The position numbers and the translations under genes are program-made. A stretch of 64,000 nt of DNA, from contig NC_081415.1 in assembly GCF_030272615.1 (NCBI RefSeq), positions 231,316,303 through 231,380,302 on the forward strand, in the 5' to 3' direction. Positions 35,894 to 48,528 of the stretch are shown here, piece by piece; the first letter of the stretch is position 1; every line of letters starts with the position of its first letter. The notes beneath the pieces were generated by a model. That model had not been told where the DNA came from. It saw only the letters and a list, made by a program, of their open reading frames with translations, and ran no database searches. The DNA comes from Cryptomeria japonica (taxonomy: Eukaryota > Streptophyta > Pinopsida > Cupressales > Cupressaceae).

Positions 35894-36232
35894 TTCTCTT
35901 CCACGGATTCACTTTTCCATAAATCTCCACAATCCGCTATCAACTTCACCAAAGTAGAAATCAAAATCTCTTCTATGTTTCTCCAGATGTGTTCTAAAAA
36001 ATGAGACTGTAAAACACCTTTCTATTGCCTTTTACTAAACCGATTAAACATACCCTAATCACTATTCAACTCTAAAACATGATACCGACACACATATCAC
36101 ATTCAATTTATTGGTTTGAGATGTAACCTGTTCAAAATCACTCCATAACATCATATAGCATCAAAACATGCAGATTTGGCTTCCTGCACACCATTTAGGG
36201 GGTTTGGAAATGGATCTGGCAATATGTTCCCC
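35894..36232. other. Non-coding spacer inside element F
   Basis: AT-rich spacer between the RT linker frame and the short leader frame. It replaces the expected Gag, protease and integrase region. No motif seen. Confidence 0.5.
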
Positions 36233-36424
36233 CTAAGCTTCATCAAATGAACTTCTTTCATTGAGTTCCAACAACTGCTCAGCCAACTCTTTTCTCTTAG
36301 CCAATGAAGCTTTGTACTTGACCTTTAGTTCACCATGGGCTTCTTCGGATTCTGCAAGCCTGTGTAAAAGCTCTTTGTAACTCATTAAACCTTCCCCCAT
36401 GTTAATCTTAAGGATCTTTCCCAA
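36233..36424 (-). CDS. Short coiled-coil leader frame of element F
   Basis: A 63-codon minus-strand frame starting about 25 bases after the primer-binding site. The peptide is Lys/Glu/Leu-rich with heptad spacing (YKELLHRLAESEEAHGELKV, LAEQLLELNERS), consistent with a short coiled coil; no Gag motif. A similar position is taken by the coiled-coil start of G ORF1, so it may be the N-terminal remnant of the same kind of protein. Translation is unproven. Confidence 0.4.
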   Translation of the reverse strand: MGKILKINMGEGLMSYKELLHRLAESEEAHGELKVKYKASLAKRKELAEQLLELNERSSFDEA

Positions 36425-36448
36425 GAGGTTAAGCCTTTAAGAGAATTA

Positions 36449-36461
36449 GGCTCTGATACCA
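36449..36461 (-). promoter_or_regulatory. Primer-binding site of element F
   Basis: The plus strand GGCTCTGATACCA is the reverse complement of TGGTATCAGAGCC, the tRNA-Met type primer site. It fixes the element's orientation and marks 36466-37953 as the 5' LTR. Confidence 0.92.
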
Positions 36462-36465
36462 ATTA

Positions 36466-37953
36466 TTATTATGAGTGTCCAGTAACTATTGAGAGGGGGT
36501 GTGAATCAGTAGTTAAAAAAATCTGCAATACTTTAAAAGCACTTCAAAAACCAGTACCGGTAACTACTCAAACAGTCCTTTAAACTAATTTATCAAACCA
36601 TTCACTTAAGTGTTCATCAACATGAAAATAAAGTAATGATATCAAATCCACACATCAACAATGCATCACCACATGAACACAGAGATTTTTCATGTGGAAA
36701 CCCAAATGGGAAAAACCATAGTGGGAATTAGCACCCACAAAATATTTGCACTCTTTTGGAATGTGCTTGGTTAAAGGCCTAGCCTAGTTAGGAGCTTTAC
36801 AATATGTCTAGTTAAGAGAAAACCCTATTAGGAGTCACCTGGTTAAAGTATTTTGCCTTAGCCCTATTAGGAACTCTACCCTGTTAGAAATAACCTTGTT
36901 ATAGGATTTTACACCCAAGCTAATGAGCCACCCGGTGAAGGGATTTTACAAATAAGACCTGTTCGGATCTACCCGGTTAAGGGATTTCAATACTGTTGTA
37001 ACTTTTAAGGAACACCAGGGCAAATGATCCGATTATAGCACTTCCTTGCTTGCTAGTATAGATCCTTTTTAGCTCAATCTCTACTACATACATGCAGACA
37101 CTTCAATTTGGTTTGACACACTCTTCTTCTCAAATCACTGAGATAAAATCTCTTCTCAAACTCGACTTAAATACACTTTTCAACTAGGTCGGTTACATAA
37201 CCCTAACCACATTCAAAATACAATGAATATATAATAAGTGTGGCAAAACAATCTGCCAAAATACATTACAGATCATTACAATAAATTTCAAGACAATTTC
37301 CACAGTTGAATGATCACCGCACATCAATTTGATAAGAAATCAAACCCTTGTCACATTCTGCTAAGCACTTTGTTGTTTCCCAAGAAATCAGATCCTTGTA
37401 CGCGCTTGAATGAAATCTTATCATCACACATAATTTTTGACACGTCATCACTAAGTTATGAACATGATAAGATACACCGCCAAACCAAAAATCATTACCG
37501 GTCAAAAGATCTGTTACCGGTATACATTATTCTTCACAAAGTTTATGACAATAAATCATAACTCACTTAATATACTAAATTTGTTGATGCGGTGTGGAAA
37601 ATAGATGCATGTTCCTATCTTCAACACTCTTGTACCGCAACATCTAACTCCTCACTAATCGTCCATACCGATATCTTGATTATTGCACTATTCTCGTTTA
37701 CCGGTTTACAACAACTTAGCATTTTTTTCTATCTAACACATTCCTCTACCGGTTAGGCTTTACCAGTAGGCCTAGATGACTTAGATGAATCAACAAACAT
37801 GGTTTCCATCAATGACAACACAAATAAATTCATCAAACAACTTACAACTATATCATCATCATCTAGCCAACAATCTCATCAACTTTACAAGTTATGACAA
37901 CAATAAATTTTCCGGTCATCTTCTCATCTCATCATCATCTCCATATGCCAACA
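36466..37953 (-). mobile_element. 5' LTR of element F
   Basis: About 1.49 kb, colinear with 27921-29390 (shared stretches such as CAAAAACCAGTACCGGTAAC and CATCTCCATATGCCAA). It lies next to the primer site on its left and ends, on the plus strand, at CCAACA. Confidence 0.88.
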
Positions 37954-40900
37954 ATATCCTCATCATTATCTTCATCAGTTATGCCAACACATAGAATAGG
38001 GACCCATCATCCATAGTAGTGAAACTTTTAGGATCACTGTAATGACTGACTTGCCTGTGTCCGATGGAACTATACTGACATACTAAACTGCCAGACAACC
38101 CTAATGGAGTCATAGTCAAACAAATTGTAATACATAAGAATAGTCAAGTACAATCCTAATATGGCTACAGTAAAGAATCTCCAAACAAAGAACAAACCTC
38201 AAGAGCAATCTCAAACAAGGACAATCATTAATAATATGAAATAATGCTCAAGGCACCATACCAGTTATAAGGAGGTCAAGCATCAACGTGGTTTGGATAC
38301 TGAGCAGGGTGTTGAAGAGCTCAAAATAAATGAAAAGAATTTTAATGGTTTTGAGAGCCTAATGATGACATAAGACCATATTGTCACAAAGTCAAGCTTA
38401 TCAAAGAGAACACATAAATTTGGAAGTACTATGTACAAATACCTTGTCATTATTGCAGTCAAAGAATCATTGAAAATACAATAATGTTGCTGCTAAAAGG
38501 ACAATAAGCACATCTGCAATAGTCTAGCATCAAGGGTTTGTATGTTCAAAGTTCAGTAAGTCCCAATAGTCATAAATTACATGATCATGATCAACACCAA
38601 ATATGACAACGCAGTCCTATAATAGAGCAACCAACAAAAGGGATTGTTTTTATGATTTGCAGCAATGACCAAATGTTCATTCAAGGTTGTAAAGGAACAA
38701 GGTTTTACCATGAATAACAGTCCTAATACCTTAATGCCAGCATATAGATCAACAAAGATATCACAACTCAGATCATAGTTCATACCAACCTAGTCATGGA
38801 GCTTTTATAAAAAAGGATGCTTATTCACCATCAAATCAAAAGAGTTTATCTTTCTACAATAGTCGTTAGTCACAAAGGGTAGTATATGGAATGTTGTTAT
38901 AGTGAAATAAATAGTCGCCAACAAATACAATGCACAAAACAACAACCATCATGAGAAATACACAATATGTATCTCATAGACAATCATAAATATCTCAGAG
39001 CCAACACAGTAACAATAATAATAGTAAGTGCAAATGAACAACATTGTGATCCAAGGACATTCAAGCACCTTACAAAGGTTTGCTGAAGAATAGAGTAAAA
39101 GCCACATGATAAGGGAGTACTATCAAAAACATGACAATCATCTCAAAAGAATAATGCATACAAAATAATAGTTATAGAGTCTAATAGCAGCTATGACCCC
39201 AAAATTTATTTAAGAATAATCACTTTTTTTTAAAGAGTATCATTATCTCATGAAATCGCACATAAAGCAATGTCTGTATTCACTATCAAAAGGGATATAA
39301 AAATAGTGCCACAGAGGTAAGGAGAAGTAAAATAGTTCCTACTTCAAGGTGACACTTAATAAAGGGTTGAAGAAGATATACAGTCCACAAATATAGTCTT
39401 AATGTTTGAGAGTTTCTAAAAAATCAGCAAAAGGAGACATTCATAGTCATACATGGTCAATAGGAAGCTCATCCATCAAAGTTTTAACAGAGCTAGTAGC
39501 CTCAATAAAAGCTCAATGTATAGGTTTTCAAGCAGTGATTTTTACAATCATAATCATAGTCGCCATAGCAACAATGCTACAATCACAACAATGAGATCAT
39601 TATGCCATAAGCCTCAAAGATCCCATACACATTTATCAGTAGAAATACAACTTTGAGACAGTTATCTAAAAGAAACCTACTAGGACTTAGAGAAACATTC
39701 ATAACCCAGTCATATGACTTATGCAAACATAGAGATTCCAGAGATGTCAAACTATTGCAGAGATAGAGAAGGTTGCAGCCTAACCACAGAGATTGACAAT
39801 CTCACAAACATAATATAGTGTTAAAAGAGTAGTGATGTTGGGGCACAAATGACAGTCCACTGTCAAAAAGACAATAAATACATATATAATAGTATCAAAA
39901 AGAAAATCACATCTTTCTAAATCAATGACAGTTATCATCAACATCAAAGGTCATAAATAATAACATTGACAACAATGAGTTTCAGTTTGTAACAGAGATT
40001 TGAGCAACCAAACTACTATCAAGAGTTTTTTCATGATTTCAGCCTTGTAGAGAATGATACACTCCAAAGAATATATCATGAGATTTCTTTGTCAGAATCA
40101 GCAAAATGCATTAATAGTAGTGCTCTTGAAGCAAAATGTAAAGTGTAACCTTTGACAGAAAAGTAGGGCAACCAAGAGACCACTGTTTTGATGGTCAACC
40201 AAAATCATAATTATAAACTTCTCATAACAGTTGAACCACAAAAGGGTAGGGCTAATAAGATAAGTCATGAAGAATAGTCTATAAGACTTATAACAACATC
40301 TTCCCCTGAAGGGTAAGTCTTCAAGTTTAAGAACAATCTCAAAGTCAAAATCTAAATCAAAGCATGATCAATATCAATACACAAATACATAAAGAACAGA
40401 TCAAAGAAATGACTATGAGAATATATGTTTTGACGCATCCATAGAAATCAAGGACATAAACTCACCAATGGATAGAGCCACATCAAAACCTGGCAAAAAG
40501 GATTCACTTTCATAATGCAACCTACAGGATCCAAAATCATTGCCAAGAATTAGATAGTAACTTATGAGCAGCAAAAAGAGATTCTACAAGGAAAATACAA
40601 TCTAAAGATAGTCTCAGACTTGGTAAGTTACATCAAAGGCATAAAGCATAGTGTTGTCAAAACCAATTTGCATTATAGTCACAGTTCGATGAACAAGATA
40701 AATAATTGAGGAAGTCATGAACCAATGTAAGTATAACAAATGAAAGATAATGAGCCACTCCTCTTGACACAATCATCATCTCACAAAGAGAAACAAAGAA
40801 TAAAAACTTAGTCCTCCTACAATAGTATCACAGTAAAAAATAAATTGAAATAGAGATTCTCAGTCCAATAACAATACAATGACAATAAATTCAAGTTCAA

Positions 40901-42500
40901 GGCAGCAAAATAAAAAAAATATAATCTCGGATATTCATGAGTCCTTGTCATGAAGTAAAGACAATCATAGAGTCTTATACAAAAGACAAATAACCATAAA
41001 GTACATCAAAACAGTGACATCACTGACAAGGCAAAATTAGAAAGACAGACATAATGATTCATAAATATGGTCAATATTTGTGTAAAAGTCTTTGTATTTA
41101 GCATAACCATCATAGTCAAAGATTATGAATAGTCAGGTTGTACAAATTACATCACAGTGTTATAAGCCAGCATATAGTCTCAAGGGGATAGTCATCCAGA
41201 ATCAATGACAGTGGGTTCATATTTCATATCTAAGCAACATAATCTCAGGGTCAATGTTGTATCTTAGAGGAGAGAAAGAGCCATAGAACAGTTCACTTCA
41301 CCACGTAGCCCACCAATGGCTAAGAATATAGCAGTCAAGGTAAAGACACACAGGGTAATAATGGAAGTAAAAGTAGAAGTTTGAACAATACACACAATCC
41401 ATTACAAAGACTTGTAATAGTATGAATAGATGATCCACAAATCATGAGGTAAACACTCATGAACATGAAGGTTTCATTACAAATATTAAGTAATAATGTA
41501 TTGCACAGGTCAAGAAGGCAGACAAAGTCAAAAGAGTGATGGTCATAGCCCTAAGAACACTAACCATGGATACAGTATACAAGGTAAATCTTTCTTGCAC
41601 ACATCTGAGTCATGAGAAAACAACAAGCAACCCAATAGTATAATAGTAAAGGTATGGAATGCAGCTCATGTATCACCATGAAGAAGAGACAAGTAATAGT
41701 ATAAAGGTTAGAATGACCTAGTTCATAGCATGCAAACAGAAAACACAAAGATGTCTTCTAGGCATAATAGACACATAATAGAGATCAAGAACAATCATGG
41801 TTAAAGTAGGTGCAGTGAAAGTAGCATAGACCATGGATAATATCTTTTAGGAAATCTCAAGGGGGGTCTATTTTAGCACAAGGAGCCATCATACCAAATA
41901 CAAAATAGTGAATGTAATCTTGCAATTACAAGTTCAGTCATAACTTTAATAGAACTCAATAGACCATAAAAGCAGTGATGACAACTCGGTGACAGTGAAA
42001 AAAATGATGATGAGCTAGGGTTCCTGTTGTAGCATGGAGATAGCAGAGATTTCGTTGGTAAAATAGTCAAAACATATAGAGAAACATTCTTTTGAAAAGA
42101 CATAATTGTTGGTACAATGAGGAAACAATGATATTGATGAAAATTCACTCATCCAAAGGCAGAGATATTCCTGATTATAGCAATCTCATTTCTTAATGAG
42201 CCATTATGAAAAAAATCACTATCACTATGAAAATACAACAAATAGTATTAAAGATAAACCACACAAATAATGCATCTACCATGCAAAGAAGGCAAATAAG
42301 AGAGTTTTCTACAAAAACCCTTAAAAATGCATTTGAAAAAAGCAAATTTTTGCACTTTTCCTTTCCAAAAGAAGATAAATTTCATAAAGGAGGAGGAAAG
42401 CAACACATACTGTGCCTCTCATCATGCAAGAAGACCAATTTCAAACCCGTAAAAGCCCCTATTCGAGATCAAATGAGTAGAAACAAGAATGTGCATGCGG
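37954..42500. other. Long non-coding stretch with A/C-rich plus strand
   Basis: About 4.5 kb without an open frame over about 70 codons, LTR ends or protein motifs. The plus strand is strikingly poor in T-runs and rich in A and CA/ATC words (for example repeated CATAGTCA, ATCATAGT and CAATAA words), giving a steady strand asymmetry. It could be the interior of a large non-coding retroelement derivative; I cannot show this. Confidence 0.4.
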
Positions 42501-42964
42501 CGGCCACATGAGTCTTCTTCAGTAAGAATGAAATGCAAAATACTTTCTTAGGGTTCGAGTTTTCTCTTTTCACATGCCCTAACTTGTATAATGCAATGAC
42601 TTCTTCTTCTTTTTTCATGCCTAAGGGCTGAGTTTCAAAGCTCTTTATTTTTCTTTATCCCTTATATTTTAATGTATGTTAATTAAGATTTAATTCTTTA
42701 AAAATCTTAATTAATATGCATTAGATTATAAGAAGTATTTAAAGTTATATTTATAATTAATATAATTTTAATAAGATTAACTCTTTTAAAATCTTAACAA
42801 AAATATATTAAGTTATGAAAAAGAAAGGAAATAAAAATATTTAACTTATTTTAGTACATAAAATAAAATGAATTTTTTTTTTTTAAAAGTATTAAAATAA
42901 GAATTATTTCAAGAGAAAAGGAAAAAGAAAGGGTTACATGCAGATTTTATAAAGCGGGAATATT

Positions 42965-43225
42965 TTTCTTTTTGGGAGCTATGTTTAGCAAGTATGTAAG
43001 CATGCAATTTTTCAGGGGGGGGTTGTTTTTTCAATGCTATTATTAGCAGCTCATGGCATGCAAAATATTTAGATGGAATAGTGCTTTTTAAGGAGCTATT
43101 CTTGGCGCCTCGTGCATCAGAGGGTTCTTCATGCATACAGTTTCAGTTGATGGAGCTATTTTTAGCAGCAGGAGCTATTTTTGATAGAGTTTCACATGTG
43201 TTTTGTACGCTATTTTAGGCAAATT
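42965..43225 (+). repeat. Dispersed repeats of GGAGCTATTTTTAGCAG
   Basis: About six imperfect copies of this 17-19 base word within 260 bases: near 42974, 43033, 43091, 43151, 43170 and 43206. Spacing is irregular (about 19-60 bases). They lie just upstream of a TATA-like TCTATATATTC (about 43273) and an AATAAA-type signal (about 43423), so they may be promoter-proximal repeats of an LTR. Confidence 0.55.
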
Positions 43226-44695
43226 CGCCTAGGGTTTCTTCATGTAGGCTTTCAATTCAGAGTTCAGTTGTATTCTATATATTCTCCTTCTCTCTTCATT
43301 ATTTGAGAGTTCTTTTTCTTTCCTCTGTATGATTGTGGACTGATTTTAGGCCCTTTCATGCTCAAGGATTGCATTGTAGCTCACTTTTTCTGAGTTTTGT
43401 AACAACAAGTTCCTTGATTTTAAATAAAATAGCAGCAGATTCCTTCTTGGTATTTCTTGTGTTATTTGGTGAATTAATGATTTGATGATTTTTATGTGAT
43501 TTATATCCTCTAATTTATCTCATTCAATCATCTTTTAGGGTAAGGAGATACATGGTGAATGTGGGTTTTAGATTGTGCTTATTGGTTTTAATTGCTTGAA
43601 GTTGTGACAACCTCTCGATTTCCTTCAATCAAGCATTAAATTCAACCCTTTCTAAGAAATATTTATGCACCACATGTTCAATTGAGTTGTGAAACTTTCA
43701 GGATTATGTGTTGAAGGTTTTGTGAGTTAAGAAGGTTGCAGATCTTAGGAACAATATTTGGTGCATCACCTCATAGGATAGTTTAATTTCAATATTCCTT
43801 TTATCCTTTTTCTTTATTGGGAAAATGGTGTCTCAACCTTGCATTTACATGAGGTTACTATTTATAGTAATTTTTCATTTGAGCATGAAATGGTGCAAAA
43901 TTCTCCTCGAAGCTTCAGGTTGGCTAGATAAGCATTATGATTAAGTTACGTTGCAAGATCACAACTAGTTTTGAAGATATTAATTTTTTCATTTTGGAGG
44001 AGTCTAATGAAAGGTTTAAATTTAATTTTGAGGACTTTAGAGGCTCTAAAATTCCCTAAAAAGTGGGCATAAGTGACATAATAGTTTACGAGGTAATAGA
44101 CCACTTTGCGATCTTTCTAGCGCTTCAAACAATTCGTCAATAAGAAACATGGTTCTCAAGTTATGGCCTCCGGAAGTTTGTACTCCTGAAATAGGAAATA
44201 TAAAATACATCAGACACATAAATGAGATGTAAAAAGGGAGGGACATGTCATAGGGAATCTAGAAGGGAGATAAGGTCTACTACACCTTATTGGATGGTTT
44301 TAGCTCATGGTTTTGTAATACTGTTTGATGGTTTCTTGTATTGAAACTCCTATATATGAGGTGCGTGAGATAGAGGTTGTGTGTAAGAGTTTTATAGCTG
44401 TTGAGTTACCTCTGAATCTCTAATTAGTGGCAATCCTGTGAAGATCTTTCTCTGCAAGTATATTGTAATATGTTTTTTATTGCAAAATAATATATTGGGC
44501 GGCTTTTGGAGTGTGGAGTTTTTCTCTTGAAAGGGTTTTCTCCACATAAATCACTGTGTTATGGTTTGAATGTTATTATATCTATTTTTGTTTTTTGTAA
44601 CTATTGTGACGGTCTGTAAAAGTCTTTGCATTACCCTCCTCTCAAGGTTAGTGTAGGAAGTTGTTTCGCTACTTAACTTCCTTACATTCTCAACA
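43226..44695 (+). mobile_element. Putative plus-strand LTR sequence
   Basis: Two stretches look LTR-like: 43230-43450 (TATA-like box, then AATAAA) and about 43970-44695 (CTCCTATATATGAGG TATA-like box near 44350, then GGGTTTTCTCCACATAAATC near 44536, the plant LTR terminal block, and an end ATTCTCAACA). No internal coding region or partner LTR was found, so boundaries and family are unknown. Confidence 0.35.
44652..44687. repeat. Inverted repeat near the LTR end
   Basis: TGTAGGAAGTT and AACTTCCTTACA are imperfect reverse complements separated by about 12 bases, able to form a stem-loop just before the putative LTR end. Confidence 0.5.
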
Positions 44696-44834
44696 GATTC
44701 ATCATACAAGAAGTCGACTTGATCTCCAAAGGTCTAATTTCAAGATAGTCCTACCCACAGGCCTGAAAGTATTCCCATGTTTCATAGGATTGCTCAGTTT
44801 TACACTTAGCACATCAGGCGCAATCCTTCATGAC

Positions 44835-45607
44835 AAAAGAAATAGTCAGAGAATTTTTCAATAGATGGTAGATCCATAGGACCAAAGACATCACTATTAA
44901 TTACCTCCATAACTTGTTTATCTCTAGTACTTCTAGATTTAAAAGACACTTTATGTTTCTTTTCATACACGCAATGTTTGCAGAAATCAAAATCCATAGA
45001 GTAAACAAACAAACCATCAATTATTATTTTTATTTATGGTGCTTTAAAGATCCTTTTCACCGATATGACCCATCCTCTAGTGTTGTAGCTTACATGATAC
45101 AAAGATATTCATTACATAAATAGGGTTACACAAAGTAGAAGGATCAAGTCTAAATAGGGGGCCACACCTATTACTCTTAGCTAAAGTCAAATTCCCTTTG
45201 GTTAACTTGCAACCACTCTTTTTAAAAGTAATATGTGCCCCTAGATCATTCATTTTAGGTATAAAAACTAAATTTCTAGGTAAACCAAGGATGTGTAATA
45301 CATATTTAAGGGTTTTAACCCTTCCATCACTAAAAATAAATTTTATGACCCCTCAACCTATAATTTTTCCTTTGCTATTATCCCTGAGGAAAACATCCCC
45401 ACCATAGTAAGATTAATATGCTAAAAAACACTCCTTATGAGGAGTCATGTGGTAGGATGCACGTGAATCTACTAGCCAAGAGTCATCATAAATCATATTA
45501 CTAGAAATAATAAAATCATTAGTAGCTTCCATAATGGATGGAAAATTTAGGGTTTCACAATTTAAGCTTTGTAAACTAGGAAAAGACCCAACTTTCACAT
45601 GCATCAA
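44835..45607 (-). pseudogene. Copia H, upstream half: protease, Gag-pre-integrase, integrase N-terminus
   Basis: Minus-strand copia polyprotein part. The protease region reads WLVDSRASYHMT (about 45465), where the active-site Gly after DS is Arg. Then comes a Gag-pre-integrase region with KTLKYVLHILGLPRNLV, a degraded HHCC segment (RMGHIGEKDL, CKHCVYEKKHKVSFKS) and SDVFGPMDLPS with the first core Asp. Several stops break it. The sequence ends at EKFSDYFF; the continuing VTISFIDDYYR lies at about 27190, so the element was split here. A run of four A lies at both breakpoints. Confidence 0.85.
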
Positions 45608-45639
45608 ATTAAAAGGAAAGTGAACTCAATAAATCCAAC

Positions 45640-47048
45640 CTTAATTCTATTAGGAAGAGGATTGAATACTAATTGGATTTTATTCCCTTTTGTTTGAGTT
45701 GAAGATGCAATTGATAAGATATAAATTGAAGGCCAAATCTAGAATAAGAAGGTACATGCATGAACTTAGAATGCTACAATTGATTGATTAACCAATAGAG
45801 ATTCTATAATAGGTATATAAATAGGTAGGAAATCTAAATCTGTAATTTTTACAGTGATGTAGAGTCAAATATATGGGACCAAGATGCCTATAATGCCTTA
45901 GTCTTCTACCCTATAGTTGGTTTTTGGAAATTTGGTTTCTGATACTGAGATTGAGCTACCTACAAAATCCAGAGAGAAGCCTTGAGGACAAGGGAACCCC
46001 CAATGCCCTAGTTTGGACAAGGCACTCCAAGTGCCTTTTTCCTAGAAAAATAGGTCCAAATTTTGACGATAGGTTTGTATTAGTTTATTGATGGTCTCAT
46101 GAACTATGTATCTCCATCGACAACCTATACCTGCACATAAAAGGAGAGAAAGGATCTTGCGGATAGGAGTTTTCCTAGGCCAAATCCTAGATTTGGAATT
46201 AACCCCAATTGAAACAAATTTTTAATTAAAATTGAATTGGAAATATTTCCTTTTGAGGGCAAGGCTAGATCTGAAATTGAAGTACTTGAATGTAAGTGAT
46301 TATACCTTCAATAAGTGATGCAGTTCTCTTATGATAAGTCCTCCATGTGTTGATGTAATAACATGATAAACACATAAAATCTATCATGAAATCATAATTG
46401 AAATATAATATGAAGATGCCTTGAAGTAGTTTGTTACTCCTTGAATCAGATCTACTCTCGAGGAAGAACAATTGCTCTTGAATTGGGTAATAATGTTAGC
46501 ATAAAATGTGATCATGAAAATGAATTAAGAGAGATACCTTGTATAGGGATTTCACAATTAAAATAATCTTTACACTGACTTATATTTGGCATATTTTCAC
46601 ATGGAGTTATATGTGGATAGGGTAGGACTATCTTATTATCCTTCCCAAATTTGGGGCAAAAACTGTGGGACCAAGGGGTGAAGATCGTATTTGTCTCAAT
46701 AGCTTTTTGACTTTTTAGGAATGCAATATAGTGAGGTTATAATGCAAATTCCAACTCAGTGACTTAAACCATTATGTATAGATATACGAAATGTGTTTTC
46801 AAAGTTTAAATTGGAATAGGCTTAAGGATAAATCAAGATAACAAGTTAAAGGGCACACCTAGATTTAAGGGACAAAATAATGGAGTATTGATGTAATAAA
46901 ATGGAATAAGACCCAAATATTGAATTGAATATTAATTAATTATAATAAAGTTCTTATAATGCATAGAGGAATGGGAAGTGCTAAAATAAGTGCTATGAAA
47001 GTGTGAAATTGGACACACTAATAAAGGTGTGCAATTTACAATGCTACG
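45640..47048 (-). mobile_element. Old LTR fragment related to the gypsy element's LTR
   Basis: At 47030-47065 the plus strand reads GTGCAATTTACAATGCTACG, then TTTAGCCCCGACTTTAG, closely matching the gypsy LTR/polypurine junction at 54115-54150 (GTGCGTACAATTTATGACG, TTACA, TTTAGCCCCCACTTTAG). Downstream AAGCCCCCAAGC at 47172 parallels AAGCCCCCAGCG at 54244. The LTR body also has a CCCCCAATGCCCTAG...CAAGTGCC segment (about 45990-46040) resembling the repeats at 52900. It is a diverged minus-strand 3' LTR with about 130 bp of interior. The left boundary is a guess. Confidence 0.6.
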
Positions 47049-48528
47049 TTTAGCCCCGACTTTAGTAGAGTGTGATCTTATAGTCATACTCTTAGTAAAG
47101 TAGAAATGGGAAGATATAGAGCATCTGGGAGCAACCAAAATTAAGGATAAGATAATACTAAGGGATGGCCAAGCCCCCAAGCATAGGTCATATCAATCCA
47201 TGCAAGTAACCTTCAAGTATACACAAAACAAATAATGTTAGTACTAAAATAAAAAGTTCCATGTCAACTAGTTGAAGAGACCTTGATATTCAAAATAACT
47301 CAACCACTAATATCATTCTTGGCATGTTATTGCAAGAGCACATATGGACTTATAGAAAGAACAAGGACATACACCAATTGAAAGGGGAAAAGACCATGAT
47401 CTAACGCTACCAAAGTGTGTTACTATGTTTTCATAGGAGAGAGAGGAAGGAAAGAACATAGACTCCATGGGCTAGTAAGTTATGTTATGCTAGGCGATCC
47501 ATGAGAGAGAGCAAGAGGGAATGAAATGTCCCCCTTTTGAGATTTACCTAATTTAGTCCTGAAAAAATAATTCCAACTTAAAGTGAGAATTGTAATACAT
47601 TTATAAATATGCTTTTGTCATGTTTGAAGACATTTCATCATAGTATTTAATTTAAGATTTTGAGGATAGTTCAGAAGATAGAAGTTATCTTGATATCTTT
47701 CTCTGATATCTTCTTGAAGTATATGGAAAAGTATATTGACAAACAATATTTTGATAGGATCCTTGATGATGCTATAACTACGATATGATGGAAGTTGCCT
47801 TTGATCATTCCAAGACTAACTTTATATTCCAGAGACTTATGCAAAACAAAGTCTGATGAAACAGAGGTAAATCCGAATATACGGGAATTTTTTTGTCTTA
47901 TGCTAATCTAGATTATGACTAATGTAAATTAGTATTGATCTAATAAAGATAGTGTTGGCCTCGTTACCAACCACTATGTACGAAGGAATAAGATTATCAT
48001 ATAGCTACATTTGAATATCTCTTCGTGAATTTCAGAGTTAGTATTTGAATTATATGCACAAGAAAGTAATATTGATCTATATAAAGATCTGTTTGCTGCT
48101 CTTGAGTGGTATCTTTGAAACCATGCATAAACTTGATTATAGATCTGCCTATAAGGACACTGTTGTTCCTAATTTATGTTTTTTAGATATGCACTAGCTT
48201 GTATATTTTTGCCCACTATAGACTTTACAACTCATTTGCATACATAGCTTTTGAAAGTTATTAAAAAATATAACTAAATTATTTTGTACCCATTCATTGC
48301 ATATTCTTCATGAATGTCGGCTCTTCTTAACAAGTTGTTGAATTTCTAGTTTACACCCTTTTAAAGGTATGTCTTTCCCTTAACAAAAAACAACAAATAA
48401 ATATTTATTGAAATCGTACATATAATATTTATTTAGTTTGTTGACTTGTATTTACAGTTTTGTTTTTTCTAAAAAGTATAGTTAATGTCATGACAATCAA
48501 AATGATGCAAATATGACTTTGTTGTATT
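47049..48528. other. No recognisable gene
   Basis: After about 150 bases that resemble the interior next to the gypsy polypurine tract, the sequence is AT-rich and non-coding up to the copia C LTR. Confidence 0.45.

Larger units (their letters stand above)
27921..37953 (-). mobile_element. Element F: minus-strand copia deletion derivative with paired LTRs
   Basis: Two similar LTRs of about 1.47-1.49 kb (27921-29390 and 36466-37953) flank an interior read right to left: tRNA-Met primer site, short coiled-coil frame, integrase-RT linker, RT, RNase H, polypurine tract. Gag, protease and the integrase core are absent, so it depended on other elements for mobility. Its RNase H is split by insertion G. 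No clean target duplication was seen at the outer edges. Confidence 0.85.

Noticed and set aside
42206-42511. 101-codon plus-strand frame
   Set aside because: Lys-rich chance frame in A-rich non-coding DNA; no domain or neighbouring signals.
44699-44834. Possible Ty3/gypsy integrase zinc-region fragment (CAKC KTEQ-like) on the minus strand
   Set aside because: Only a weak Cys-x2-Cys match with stops in every frame; too short to support.
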